Origin: Lewinella sp050633125
GTDB lineage: Bacteria; Bacteroidota; Bacteroidia; Chitinophagales; Saprospiraceae
Direction of reading: 5' to 3'
DNA length: 64,000 bases
NCBI RefSeq assembly: GCF_050633125.1
Contig: NZ_JBOEFX010000022.1
Location: 1-64,000 of the forward strand
Part shown: piece after piece, positions 1 to 9,800 of the stretch
Layout of the letters: every line of letters begins with the position of its first letter
Position numbering within the stretch: the stretch's first letter is position 1
Program-made: the position numbers and the translations under genes
The notes under the pieces: generated by a model
Databases searched by the model: none
Told to the model about the DNA's origin: nothing
What the model saw: the letters and a program-made list of their open reading frames with translations, nothing else

Positions 1-29
1 TCGTACCAGTGCGATCATACATAGAACAC

Positions 30-165
30 GCTCACCCGTCTCACCGCACTAGGGGTGGGAGCCAGCACCGGGTACCGGGGCGCCCGCAGGGCCAAGCGAA
101 TAGCGCGTGGCGGACGGCCCGGCCCCGCAGCTTGCGGAGGGGAAGTGCCCATATACGGAAACAAG
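30..165. repeat. GC-rich intergenic island
   Basis: A markedly GC-rich, hairpin-prone stretch in otherwise AT-richer intergenic DNA. It contains the 13-mer agcgaatagcgcg, which recurs in the island near 13818. No credible gene lies in the first 330 bases: the open frame at 9-203 is rich in R, G, P and H, as expected from GC-rich non-coding DNA. It may be a member of a dispersed REP-like family; this is inference from the similar islands at 13.7, 46.1 and 59.3 kb. Confidence 0.4.
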
Positions 166-330
166 TCATTAGAAAGCAGCGTCTAACTACCCTGATGCAG
201 TGAATCATTTTGCAAAACTGCCTCTTTTGCTTTTCTTTACCAATGGGAAGAATCCCTTTTAAAAACCTTTATTGAATAGGCGTTATAGCAACTGAAACGT
301 TGCGGTATAATGTCTTTTACCCACACTAGT

Positions 331-3300
331 ATGCGACAATTCACAAACCTTCTACAGACATTGCATCGCAACGTCTTTGCCCTTATCATTTTACAGCTGC
401 TGGCTTTCAGCTTGGTAGCGCAAGAGCTACCTGAACAGAAATACTTTGGCGACTTAGCTCCCCGCAACATTGGCCCCGCTGGCATGAGTGGCCGCGTCAC
501 CGCCATTGATGTTGACCTCAGCAACCCTGAAATTATATACGCAGGCAATGCCTCTGGGGGCGTCTGGAAAAGCACCGACGGTGGCATCGCCTGGAAAGCG
601 ATCTTTGACAAACAGCCATTACAATCTATTGGTGCTATCAAAATCAACCAACGCAATCCCGACGAAATTTGGGTAGGCACTGGCGAAGGAAACCCAAGAA
701 ACAGCCACAATACCGGACAGGGCCTCTACCGCAGCCGCGATGGTGGCGACACTTGGGAGCTCGTAGGGCTGGAGGAAACACAAAACATTCACCGTATCAT
801 CGTCCATCGCGACAATCCCGATATCGTATACGTGGGTGCCATGGGCTCTATCTGGGGCCCCAACCCCGAGCGGGGCGTTTTCCGTACCGAAGATGGTGGT
901 AAAACTTGGGAACACGTACTGAAAGTAGCCGACGGTGTAGGTATCGCCGACCTCGTGGTAGACCCCACCAACCCAGACAAACTGCTCGCTGCTATGTGGG
1001 AATTTGACCGCGACCCTTGGTACTTCAACTCTGGCGGACCACAATCTGGCCTATACATGACCTACGATGGTGGCGACACCTGGGTGCAACGCACTGCGGA
1101 AGATGGCCTTCCTAAAGGCGACCTTGGCCGGATTGGTCTGGCCATTGCGCCTAGCGAACCCAACATCATTTACGCACTGATAGAAGCCAAAGTAAACGGC
1201 TTGTACAAAAGTACCGACGGTGGCAAGAAATGGAACCTCGTTAGCGAAAAGAACATCGGTAACCGGCCGTTTTACTACGCTGAACTTTATGTAGACCCCG
1301 TCAACGAAAACCGGATTTATAACCTCTACACCTACGTAAGCTTAAGTGAAGATGGAGGCAAGACCTTTAAAGTCATCCTGGATTATGGCACCAATGTTCA
1401 CCCCGACCACCATGCTTTCTGGGTACACCCCAATGACCCCAACTATCTGATTGAAGGTAACGATGGTGGTCTAAACATAAGCCGCGACCGAGGCAAGACC
1501 TGGCGTTTTGTGACCAATATCCCAGCAGCGCAGTTTTACCATATCAACCACGATATGGACATCCCCTACAACGTGGGCGGTGGTATGCAAGACAATGGCT
1601 CGTGGGTAGGCCCAAGCCAAGCCTGGAAGAGCGGCGGCATCACCAACCACGATTGGCAAGAAGTGTTCTTTGGCGATGGATTTGACCTCTTCTTCAAGCC
1701 AAGCGATAACCGCTACGTGTACGCCATGAGTCAGGGGGGCAACGTAGGCCTGGTAGACCGCAAGACCGGCGCGACGACCTTCATTAAACCCGTTCACCCA
1801 GATGGAGAACGTCTGCGCTTCAACTGGAATGCTGCTATGGCGCAAGACCCACACGAAGAAAACACCATCTACTTTGGTAGCCAATACGTGCATAAGAGCA
1901 CCGACTGCGGCCAAAACTGGACCATCATCAGCCCGGACCTGACGACCGATGACCCCGAGAAGCAAAAGGCCGACATCAGTGGTGGATTGACCTATGATGC
2001 TACGCAAGCCGAAAACTACACCACTATTTTGGCTATTGCCCCCGACCCCTTTGACGCGCAAACCCTGTGGGTAGGCACCGACGACGGCAACCTGCAACTG
2101 ACGCATGACGGTGGTGATTCGTGGACAAACCTTGCGGCCAAACTACCAGGTGCACCAGCCGGCAGCTGGATTCCTTACATTGAGGTATCGCAAAAAAATC
2201 AGGGAGAAGCTTTTGTTATTGTGAATGACTATCGCCGCAACAATTTTGAGCCAATGGTGTACCACACCCGCACTTACGGCCAAAACTGGGACAGGATAGC
2301 CGACGGCGACGATGTGAGCGGATACACCCTCAGCATAGTGCAAGACCCTAAAGTGCCTGCCCACCTTTGGCTGGGTACCGACCACGGCCTGTACTTCAGT
2401 ATTGACTACGGCAAAAACTGGACGAAGTGGACCGAAGGATTCCCCGGTGTGCCTGTAGCTGATATGAAAATTCACCCGCGCGAGCAAGACCTGATTATTG
2501 GCACCTTTGGCCGCGCCGCCTGGATTTTGGACGACTTGCGCCCAATGCGGGAAGTAGCCCGTACAGAAGGCGCCATCCTGGAGAAGCCATTCGCCACCTT
2601 CCCTTCTCCTGATGCTTACCTGGCGGAGACGCGTAGCTACCAAGGGATTCGCTTTATTGCTGATGCCGAATTTGTAGGAGAAGACCGCCCTCGTGGTGCG
2701 CTGCTCACGGTATGGGTAAAACCCAAAGACAAGAAAGACGAAGAAGCTCCTAAAGAGGAAATGAAAGATCAGGAAGAAGGGGACGAAGAAGCCGAAGAAC
2801 AACCTAAGCGCAAGAAAAAAGGCGGCAGCGACAAGGTGAAAATTCAGGTCATCGACAGTGCTGGCGATACCATTCGCACCTTTACGCAGAAAGTAGAGCC
2901 AGGATTCAACCGCTTCACCTGGAACCTGCGCGGAGATGGTTTTTCATTCCCGAGTCGCCGCGAACGCAGGCCTGATGCAGACCCTCCGACGGGCGCGAGT
3001 GTTGCCCCTGGCACCTACACGCTACTAATGACCTACGGCGAAGAAACCGGTAAAACGACCGTAACGGTACACGCCGACCCACGCATTGAGTACGCTCCCA
3101 ACACCTGGGCTAACCAAGAGGCTGCTAATGCTGAGTTAGAGAAGATTGTCACTGCCGCTACCGAAGCTTTCAACCACTTGCAGGAAATGCAGAAAGACAT
3201 GAAACTGGTAGAGCAAGCCCTGGTACACGCACCAGATTCTACGCAGCAGCAAGTCAAAAAATGGAGCAAAGCCCTACGCGACAGCATCGCCCAGGTCGAG

Positions 3301-3576
3301 GAACTCTTTATGGAGCCTGCTGATGTAAAAGGCATCAAGCGCGACCCCAACACCTTGATGAACAGTCTCCGAAGCGTGCGCCGCTACATCAGCGACATCA
3401 ATGGTGAGCCTAGCCAGATGGTAGGCTTTACCCTGGAGAAAGCCCGCCAACATACCGCGGAAGTTCTAGAGCGCGTAAACAAACTCGTGACGGAAGATTT
3501 TGTAGACTACCGTACCAAAGTACAAGCCATCACCGTGCAACTCTTCAAGGAGATGGAAGCAGTGAAGATGGAGTAA
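331..3576 (+). CDS. Secreted BNR/VPS10-type beta-propeller protein
   Basis: A large secreted protein of the sortilin/VPS10-like 'WD40/YVTN/BNR-repeat' class common in Bacteroidota. The start at 331 is preferred over 310 because it leaves a clean signal peptide (MRQFTNLLQTLH then a hydrophobic stretch ending in LVAQ). Asp-box motifs (SxDGGxTW) repeat through roughly residues 60-700, for example KSTDGG, RSRDGGDTW, RTEDGGKTW and LTHDGGDSW, and imply one or two propellers. A low-complexity acidic/lysine-rich linker sits near residues 800-835, followed by an FnIII-like part and a helical C-terminus. There is no T9SS sorting tail, unlike the BNR protein at 42-46 kb, so it is probably periplasmic or exported another way. 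It is followed by a strong hairpin. The substrate is unknown; the family includes putative glycosidases, but no catalytic residues are assigned here. Confidence 0.85.
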   Translation: MRQFTNLLQTLHRNVFALIILQLLAFSLVAQELPEQKYFGDLAPRNIGPAGMSGRVTAIDVDLSNPEIIYAGNASGGVWKSTDGGIAWKAIFDKQPLQSIGAIKINQRNPDEIWVGTGEGNPRNSHNTGQGLYRSRDGGDTWELVGLEETQNIHRIIVHRDNPDIVYVGAMGSIWGPNPERGVFRTEDGGKTWEHVLKVADGVGIADLVVDPTNPDKLLAAMWEFDRDPWYFNSGGPQSGLYMTYDGGDTWVQRTAEDGLPKGDLGRIGLAIAPSEPNIIYALIEAKVNGLYKSTDGGKKWNLVSEKNIGNRPFYYAELYVDPVNENRIYNLYTYVSLSEDGGKTFKVILDYGTNVHPDHHAFWVHPNDPNYLIEGNDGGLNISRDRGKTWRFVTNIPAAQFYHINHDMDIPYNVGGGMQDNGSWVGPSQAWKSGGITNHDWQEVFFGDGFDLFFKPSDNRYVYAMSQGGNVGLVDRKTGATTFIKPVHPDGERLRFNWNAAMAQDPHEENTIYFGSQYVHKSTDCGQNWTIISPDLTTDDPEKQKADISGGLTYDATQAENYTTILAIAPDPFDAQTLWVGTDDGNLQLTHDGGDSWTNLAAKLPGAPAGSWIPYIEVSQKNQGEAFVIVNDYRRNNFEPMVYHTRTYGQNWDRIADGDDVSGYTLSIVQDPKVPAHLWLGTDHGLYFSIDYGKNWTKWTEGFPGVPVADMKIHPREQDLIIGTFGRAAWILDDLRPMREVARTEGAILEKPFATFPSPDAYLAETRSYQGIRFIADAEFVGEDRPRGALLTVWVKPKDKKDEEAPKEEMKDQEEGDEEAEEQPKRKKKGGSDKVKIQVIDSAGDTIRTFTQKVEPGFNRFTWNLRGDGFSFPSRRERRPDADPPTGASVAPGTYTLLMTYGEETGKTTVTVHADPRIEYAPNTWANQEAANAELEKIVTAATEAFNHLQEMQKDMKLVEQALVHAPDSTQQQVKKWSKALRDSIAQVEELFMEPADVKGIKRDPNTLMNSLRSVRRYISDINGEPSQMVGFTLEKARQHTAEVLERVNKLVTEDFVDYRTKVQAITVQLFKEMEAVKME

Positions 3577-3587
3577 GACTATCATCT

Positions 3588-3632
3588 GGGAGCGACCCTG
3601 CCCCTTCCGCTGGTCGGGGCAGGGTTGCTCCC
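3588..3632 (+). terminator. Strong hairpin after the BNR gene
   Basis: Two 17-base arms (gggagcgaccctgcccc and ggggcagggttgctccc) pair with a single G-U wobble around an 11-base loop, starting 11 bases after the stop codon. There is no long T tract after it, so it may be a terminator of reduced strength or a 3' stabilising hairpin. Confidence 0.7.
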
Positions 3633-3731
3633 CCTCATAAAGGAAGTATTTCGGTACACTTTGTTAAATCTTGTATCAGTTACTTTTCAGCATCCTATTT
3701 TTCTTGGCATAAAAATTATTAATCTTTTTTA

Positions 3732-3749
3732 GTTCTCCTGTTACAGAAC
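3732..3749. promoter_or_regulatory. Putative operator, GTTCT-N8-AGAAC, regulator promoter
   Basis: The palindrome agttctcctgttacagaact has inverted arms GTTCT/AGAAC separated by exactly 8 bases. It lies about 13 bases upstream of the -7 box of the GbsR/MarR regulator, over the -33 region. The same arms and spacing recur at 4270-4287, ahead of the efflux operon. This fits an autoregulated repressor. Binding is inferred. Confidence 0.6.
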
Positions 3750-3762
3750 TAAAAAAACTCCT

Positions 3763-3770
3763 TATCTTTG
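3763..3770 (+). promoter_or_regulatory. -7 promoter box TATCTTTG
   Basis: An exact match to the Bacteroidota primary sigma -7 consensus TAnnTTTG. It overlaps the in-frame GTG at 3770, which argues that translation starts at the ATG at 3791 and not at the GTG. Confidence 0.65.
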
Positions 3771-3790
3771 TGCTGTCAAACCAAATAACG

Positions 3791-4252
3791 ATGAATACAA
3801 CTCAAGCAGGCATCAAGCAAAAAGTGGAAAAACTTGGAGTAATATTGGAAAAACTTGATCGCAGACCGATGGAGGCAAGGGTATTTGCACTTTTGCTACT
3901 GTCAGAGCCTCCGCACCAGTCTTTTGATCAAATTCGAGAGTTTTTGAGTGCCAGTAAAAGCGCTGTAAGCAACGCACTAAACCGGTTACAACAAGTAGGT
4001 GCCGTCCATTATTTGACTTTTAGTGGTGATCGTAAACGGTATTTTAAAATCAACACTAAAACTTGGCACAAACGCTTAGCTGACAGTTTAAAGAACCTAA
4101 CAGCTCTCAATGTCCTTTTGGAAGATGTATTGGTACAACGAGCAGAAAGCAAACACCAGGACTTCAACAATGACCTTAAGAAACTAGTCGAATTTCAATT
4201 ATTCCTCCAGGATGAAATTGAAAAAGCGGTTATAAAATGGAATAATAAGTAA
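3791..4252 (+). CDS. GbsR/MarR-family transcriptional regulator
   Basis: A 153-residue winged-helix regulator. The N-terminal part (R-P-M-E-A-R-V-F-A-L-L-L-L, then SFDQIREFLSASKSAVSNALNRL) carries the typical GbsR/MarR recognition-helix pattern SKSAVSNAL followed by a wing (FSGDRKRYF). The C-terminal third is helical and probably dimerises. It is the first gene before an RND efflux operon on the same strand, 65 bases upstream of it. Its promoter carries a palindrome that is repeated in the gap before the tolC-like gene, so it probably represses itself and the pump. The ligand is unknown. Confidence 0.85.
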   Translation: MNTTQAGIKQKVEKLGVILEKLDRRPMEARVFALLLLSEPPHQSFDQIREFLSASKSAVSNALNRLQQVGAVHYLTFSGDRKRYFKINTKTWHKRLADSLKNLTALNVLLEDVLVQRAESKHQDFNNDLKKLVEFQLFLQDEIEKAVIKWNNK

Positions 4253-4269
4253 TTTTTTTTGCCATATTG

Positions 4270-4287
4270 GTTCTTTTAGTAAAGAAC
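4270..4287. promoter_or_regulatory. Putative operator, GTTCT-N8-AGAAC, efflux operon
   Basis: The sequence gttcttttagtaaagaact has the same 5-base arms and 8-base spacing as the site at 3732-3749, and an even longer perfect dyad (GTTCTTT-TAGT-AAAGAAC). It is 30 bases upstream of the GTG start of the TolC-like gene. It is probably bound by the upstream GbsR/MarR regulator (inference). Confidence 0.6.
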
Positions 4288-4317
4288 TAACAATCAACAG
4301 AAAACTAACAAAACAAA

Positions 4318-5709
4318 GTGAACTATTTAAAAATCATCAGCTGCGTTTTAGTGATGGTGGTCGCTGCAAGTGGCCCGCTAAAGAGTCAATACAATGCAAT
4401 ACCTCCTACAACTGGCCTGCCCGAAAGCATGAGCTTAAGCCTGGAACAGGCAGTAAAGCTGGCTATTGACAACAATCCTAACCTAAAGCGAGTACAAATG
4501 GGTAGCGTTCTCCTCGAAAAGCAGGTGCAACGCGTCAAAGGAACTGGCCTGCCTCAGATAACAGGCACAACAGGCTTTACAGATAACTTTTCTTTGCCTC
4601 AACAAATTCTTCCTGGCGAAATATTCGGACAAAGCGGCCAGATAGCGGTCACTTTTGGCAACCGCTATGGCATTAACGCCGGAGTAGAAGTCAACCAATT
4701 GATCTACAGTCGTGCATATAGTACCAATCTCAAAAAACTGGATGCTAGTCGCACTACCGTACAATTGCAGTATTTGGCAACTTTAGAGGACTTGGTATAC
4801 AATGTAGCACAAGTCTACATTCAGTACCAGATCAATGCCGAACAACGCAGCATCCTTGAAGCTAATATCGAACAAGTAAACACGCTGGTTAATGTCGCTC
4901 AGGCGCAATTTGAAAACGGCATTGTCAAAAAACTCGACGTAGACCAGATCAAGGTAAATCGTACCAATCTACTTTCTGAATTATCCAACCTGGAGATTGG
5001 GCTGGAGCAACAATTGAACGTACTCCGGTTCTATCTGGCCTTGGATATGTCGCAGCCACTAGAGCTTACGGAGAAACTGGACGAAGCCCAGTCTTATCCG
5101 CTTTCCGACACCCTACTCATGGCATCGAATATCAACTATCAATTGCTGCAAAACCAAATGGCGCTCAATATTATGGACGATGATGTTATCAATGCAGACA
5201 GGTATCCACAAATTTCCGCTTTTGCTCAGTACGGCTATACAGGCCAAGCTAATGAGTTCAACCTCAAAGATGGAAACTACTCAGGATTCAGATCTGGCCT
5301 CTGGGGCATCAACATGTCGATTCCTATTTTCAATGGTTTTCAGACCAAACGCCAGTTAGAAGAAAACTATATCAAACGGCAGCAGCTCACACTCGATATC
5401 CAACAACTGGAGAATGCAACCAAAATGGAGTTCCGCAACGCTGCTAACAACATCCAGCAAAGTAAAAAATTGGTCAGCACCCAGTCTGCCAATATGGAAC
5501 TAGCCCAGGAAGTATACGACATAACCAAGCTCTCCTACCAGGAAGGCGTAGCTCCACTTACCGAGCTGCTAAACGCTGAAACTGGCTTGCGGGAATCTCA
5601 GACTCACTACCTGACGGCGCTCATCAACCTCAAACTAGCAGAACTCGAATACATCAAATCAAGTGGCCAACTGGCCAAACTGACCAATTCGCTCAGCAAC
5701 AATCAATAA
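4318..5709 (+). CDS. TolC-family outer membrane efflux protein
   Basis: The outer-membrane exit duct of a tripartite RND pump, 463 residues, close to the usual TolC length. The GTG at 4318 gives a good signal peptide (MNYLKIISCVLVMVVAASGP); an ATG 33 bases later would destroy it. It has the two internal TolC repeats typical of the family: LSLEQAVKLAIDNNPNLKR near the N-terminus, with long helical regions at roughly 150-250 and 355-450 (ITKLSYQEGVAPLTELLNAE). It is followed after 24 bases by the adaptor and then the pump, forming one operon. An operator-like palindrome precedes it. Confidence 0.9.
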   Translation: MNYLKIISCVLVMVVAASGPLKSQYNAIPPTTGLPESMSLSLEQAVKLAIDNNPNLKRVQMGSVLLEKQVQRVKGTGLPQITGTTGFTDNFSLPQQILPGEIFGQSGQIAVTFGNRYGINAGVEVNQLIYSRAYSTNLKKLDASRTTVQLQYLATLEDLVYNVAQVYIQYQINAEQRSILEANIEQVNTLVNVAQAQFENGIVKKLDVDQIKVNRTNLLSELSNLEIGLEQQLNVLRFYLALDMSQPLELTEKLDEAQSYPLSDTLLMASNINYQLLQNQMALNIMDDDVINADRYPQISAFAQYGYTGQANEFNLKDGNYSGFRSGLWGINMSIPIFNGFQTKRQLEENYIKRQQLTLDIQQLENATKMEFRNAANNIQQSKKLVSTQSANMELAQEVYDITKLSYQEGVAPLTELLNAETGLRESQTHYLTALINLKLAELEYIKSSGQLAKLTNSLSNNQ

Positions 5710-5733
5710 TCACCCCATTAATAAAAAATCAGA

Positions 5734-6810
5734 ATGAAATATATTAAGCCAGCAATCATCACTTTGGCCGTCTTATTTATCGGCTTTTTAGGCTACCAAA
5801 AACTAAGCGCCAACAAAGCGATCATCGACGAAAAAGCCCAACAGCAAGAAGTAAAGATTACAGCTATCCCCGTAACTACAACGACGGTAAACAGCCAGAA
5901 AGTAAATAACGAATTGGCCATCATTGGTACTTTTGCTGCTCGCAAAGAACTCTCCATTATTGCAGAAGCACAAGGTAGAATCACCAGCCTGAAAGTAACC
6001 GAAGGACAAAGCATTGGCCGTGGCCAACTGATCGCCAGCATTGATGATGCTTCCATACGTGCACAACTGACTACCGCTCAGGCTTCGCTCGACAAAGCGA
6101 AAAAAGACGTAGAACGCTACAGCAACCTCCTTTCAGTAGGTGCCATCAGCCAAACTCAATTTGAAGAAATTCAACTGGGCATGCAAAACCAGCAATCGAA
6201 CATTACCGCTATTCAACAGCAGTTGCAGTACACTCGCGTCAAATCACCGATGAACGGTATCGTCAGTGAGATTTTACTCGAAGAAGGCAGTTTCACTAAT
6301 CCGGGCACAGAGATTGCTACCGTTGTTGACATCAGCCAGCTCAACATGATCGTGATGGTAGATGAGCGTGATGTCGTAAAAATCAAAGTGGGGCAATCCG
6401 TAAACATCACCACCGATGTTTATCCTGATGTAATCTTTAAGGGGAAGGTAAATCAAATCGGTGTGCAAGCCGACGCAGCTCGTAAATACGAGATTGCCGT
6501 AGAACTCAACAACAATGACCGCCAGCACCCCCTCAAAGCGGGTATGTATGGCACGGCGATTATTCCTACCGGTGATAATACCGAAAAATTTGTCCTGACT
6601 GTTCCTCGCAAGAGCGTCGCCGGAAGCCTCAAGCAGCCACAGGTTTACGTACTGAAAGACGGCAATATTGCTTCCCTGAAAAATGTAGAAGTAGGCGAAA
6701 CCATCGGTGACCAGGTAGTCATTCTATCGGGCCTGCAAGAAGGCGACCAAGTCATCACTACCGGCCAGATCAACCTGGATGACGGCCGCCAGGTGAAAGT
6801 AATTAAGTAA
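5734..6810 (+). CDS. RND efflux periplasmic adaptor (MFP family)
   Basis: A membrane fusion protein linking the pump to the TolC-like duct. An N-terminal membrane anchor (IITLAVLFIGFLGY) is followed by the barrel-sandwich/lipoyl half (ITSLKVTEGQSIGRGQLIASID), a helical hairpin (around residues 110-160), the returning lipoyl half (VKSPMNGIVSEILLEEGSF), a beta-barrel domain and a membrane-proximal domain ending in GLQEGDQVITTGQINLDDG. At 358 residues it is normal for the family. It is the second gene of the operon, 27 bases ahead of the pump gene. Confidence 0.92.
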   Translation: MKYIKPAIITLAVLFIGFLGYQKLSANKAIIDEKAQQQEVKITAIPVTTTTVNSQKVNNELAIIGTFAARKELSIIAEAQGRITSLKVTEGQSIGRGQLIASIDDASIRAQLTTAQASLDKAKKDVERYSNLLSVGAISQTQFEEIQLGMQNQQSNITAIQQQLQYTRVKSPMNGIVSEILLEEGSFTNPGTEIATVVDISQLNMIVMVDERDVVKIKVGQSVNITTDVYPDVIFKGKVNQIGVQADAARKYEIAVELNNNDRQHPLKAGMYGTAIIPTGDNTEKFVLTVPRKSVAGSLKQPQVYVLKDGNIASLKNVEVGETIGDQVVILSGLQEGDQVITTGQINLDDGRQVKVIK

Positions 6811-6837
6811 CTCCCTTCCCCTCTTTAAAATATAATC

Positions 6838-9800
6838 ATGACGATTACCGAATTAGCAGTTAACCGCCCCACCTTGGTGGTGGTACTATTCAGCATACTG
6901 GTATTCTTTGGTCTATACGGTTATTCGACCCTGACCTACGAATTATTACCAGACATTTCTTCGCCGGTGATAACCGTTTCAACCATTTATCCCGGCGCTA
7001 CCCCCTCAGAGGTAGAAACTTCTGTGACAAAGCCCATTGAGAATGCGCTGTCCTCCCTGGAAAACCTCGATGGCACACAAGCCATCTCAATGGAAGGCTT
7101 TTCCAATGTGGTGGTAGAGTTGAAGTACGGTTCTGATGTAGATCAAATCATACAAGATGCTCAACGCAAGATCGATGCTATCAATTCCGATTTGCCTGAA
7201 GATATTGATGATCCAAGTATTGGCAAGTTCTCTTTAAATGAGCTACCAATTATGCGGTTGGGTGCGACCTCTACGATGGAGGATGTGGCGTTCACCAAGC
7301 TATTTGAAGATAAAATCCAGCCCGAACTGGCGCGTATTGAAGGTGTAGCACAAGTAAACATCATTGGTGGTGCCGATCGCGAAATCAATATCAACGTAAA
7401 TGCCGATAAACTGAAATATTACAGCTTGTCGATTCTTCAGATTTCGCAAGCCATCGCCCAATCGAACCTCAACTTCCCAACAGGTAGTATCAAGGATACG
7501 GATCAGAATGTTCTGGTACGCCTATCGGGCAAAATTCAGAGCCTGGAACAATTGCGTAACCTTACACTTACGACCACTTCAACAGGCTCGCAAGTTCGCT
7601 TGAAAGATGTGGCCGAAGTATACGACACCAAGCAAGCAACACAAACGATCTCGCGAATCAATGGCAAACCTTCGCTGGGTATTACCATTAGTAAACAAAG
7701 CGACGGCAATACCGTGGCAGTAAGTGAAAAGGTGCGCGAACGCCTCACGGTTATAGAAGAGCAATACGCCAGCCAGAACCTGACATTCGAAATCGCCAAC
7801 GACAGCTCCGTATTTACCCTCGAAGCAGCCAATCACGTCATCGACGACCTTATGTTGGCCGTAGTACTGGTGGCGGTGATCATGCTGTTCTTTTTACACA
7901 ACTTTCGCAATGCCTTGATTGTAATGGTAGCCATTCCGGTATCCATCATCTCTACCTTCGCGGTCATGAGCTTGGCTGGCTTTACGCTCAACCTGATGAC
8001 CTTGCTGGCACTGTCACTGGTGATTGGCATTCTGGTGGATGATAGTATCGTGGTGCTGGAAAACATCCATGCCCGAATGGAAAAAGGAGCCTCAGCGCGA
8101 GAAGCTGCCGAGGGTACCTGGAAGGAAATCGGCCTATCCGTCTTCTCTATCACCCTGGTGATTGTGGTGGTGTTTTTACCCATCGGTATGGTATCGGGTA
8201 TTGTGGCCGACCTTTTGCGGCAGTTTTCGCTGGTCGTGGTAGCAGCGACGATTATCAGCTTGGTGGTTTCCTTTACGCTTACCCCTTGGTTGGCTTCACG
8301 CTTTACCAAACTGACGCACCTGGATCGTAAAAAGCCGCTACAGTTGCCCTTAATTTGGTTTGAAAGTATGATCAAAAGCATTGAAAACGGTTACCGTTTG
8401 CTGCTCAACTTTGCTTTGCGGAATAAGATTGCCACAATGGTCGTCATTTTTGCGATGGTCTTTGCTTCCTTCCGTTTGATGACCGGAGGATACATCGGTT
8501 CTGAATTTGCTTCCAATGGCGACAATGGTGAATTTCAGATCAAGATGGAACTTCCCAAAGAGAGCCCCATTGAGCAAAACAATATCCTCTCGCAACAAGT
8601 AGAAGATTACCTTCTGAATCAACCGGAAGTAACCAATGTATTTACCACAGTGGGCCAAAGCAGTGGCGCGATGAGTGTGACCTCCACGGCCTACCTCTCG
8701 GAAATCAACGTAAAACTGGTAAGTGCAGAGGAACGTGACCTCAACTCCAACGAATATTCTCGTAAGGTAAAACAAGACCTGTCGACCGCCATTCCCGGTG
8801 CTAAATTCTCGGCCTCCCCCGTAAGTATGGTGGCTGGAGGAACGACAGCTCCTGTACAACTCACCGTACAAGGCACCAATGTAGAGGAGATGATTGCTTT
8901 TGGTGAACAACTGGTAGAGGAAGTCAAAAAAGTACCTGGTACCACTGAAGTAAAATCTACGGTAGAAGGTGGCAACCCTGAAATTGAAGTAGACATCGAT
9001 CGCGAGAAACTTGCCGATTTGGGCTTGACCCTCGACGTGGTAGGGATCACCATGCAGAATGCCTTCACAGGAAATACGGACACCCGCTTCCAGGATGGTG
9101 AATACGAATACGACATTCGTGTACAGCTGGATGCTTTCGACCGCAAGAACAAGGTGGATATCGAAAGCCTGACCTTCCTCAATAATCGCGGAGAGCTGAT
9201 AAAACTCAATCAATTTGCAACAATTACCGAAGGTAGCGGGCCTTCCCGCCTGGAGCGTAAGGATAAAATCTCCTCCCTCACGGTAGAAAGCCAAATCATG
9301 GGTCGTGACCTGGTATCCGTAGGCGACGAGATCCAACAACGCATCGACGCGATGGACATGCCTGAAAGCGTAAGTGTATCGCAAGGCGGTGACCTGGAAA
9401 ACCAAGCCGACGCCTTCGGTAGCCTGGGCTTTGCACTGATGACCTCCATTCTGCTGGTATACCTCATCATGGTAGCACTTTACGACAGTTATGTGTATCC
9501 TTTTGTGGTGATGTTCTCTATTCCGGTAGCCCTGATTGGTGCTTTATTGGCATTGGCTTTAGCCATGAAAAACATGAGCATCTTTGGTATGCTTGGGCTA
9601 ATCATGTTGGTAGGATTAGTCGTAAAGAACGCCATTTTGATTGTCGACTTTACCAATCAACTCAAAGCAGAGGGGATGCCTTCAAAAGACGCTATCGTTA
9701 AAGGAACACTCGAACGTTTCCGCCCGATCCTGATGACAACTATCGCGATGGTCATTGCTATGATTCCTATTGCTGTCGCTACGGGAGCAGGATCGGAATG

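Noticed and set aside
9..203. 64-codon open frame at the left edge
   Set aside because: Composition (R, G, P, H, S) reflects GC-rich non-coding DNA; no start context and no family recognised.
1471..2802. Long antisense frames opposite the BNR gene
   Set aside because: They are shadows of the repeated coding sequence on the plus strand, without signal, family or start context.
3770..3790. GTG start for the GbsR/MarR regulator
   Set aside because: It coincides with the -7 promoter box, so it cannot be in the transcript from that promoter.
8350..9405. 351-codon antisense frame opposite the RND pump
   Set aside because: It lies entirely within the confident pump gene on the other strand. The aromatic-rich composition is what results from reading that codon pattern backwards.
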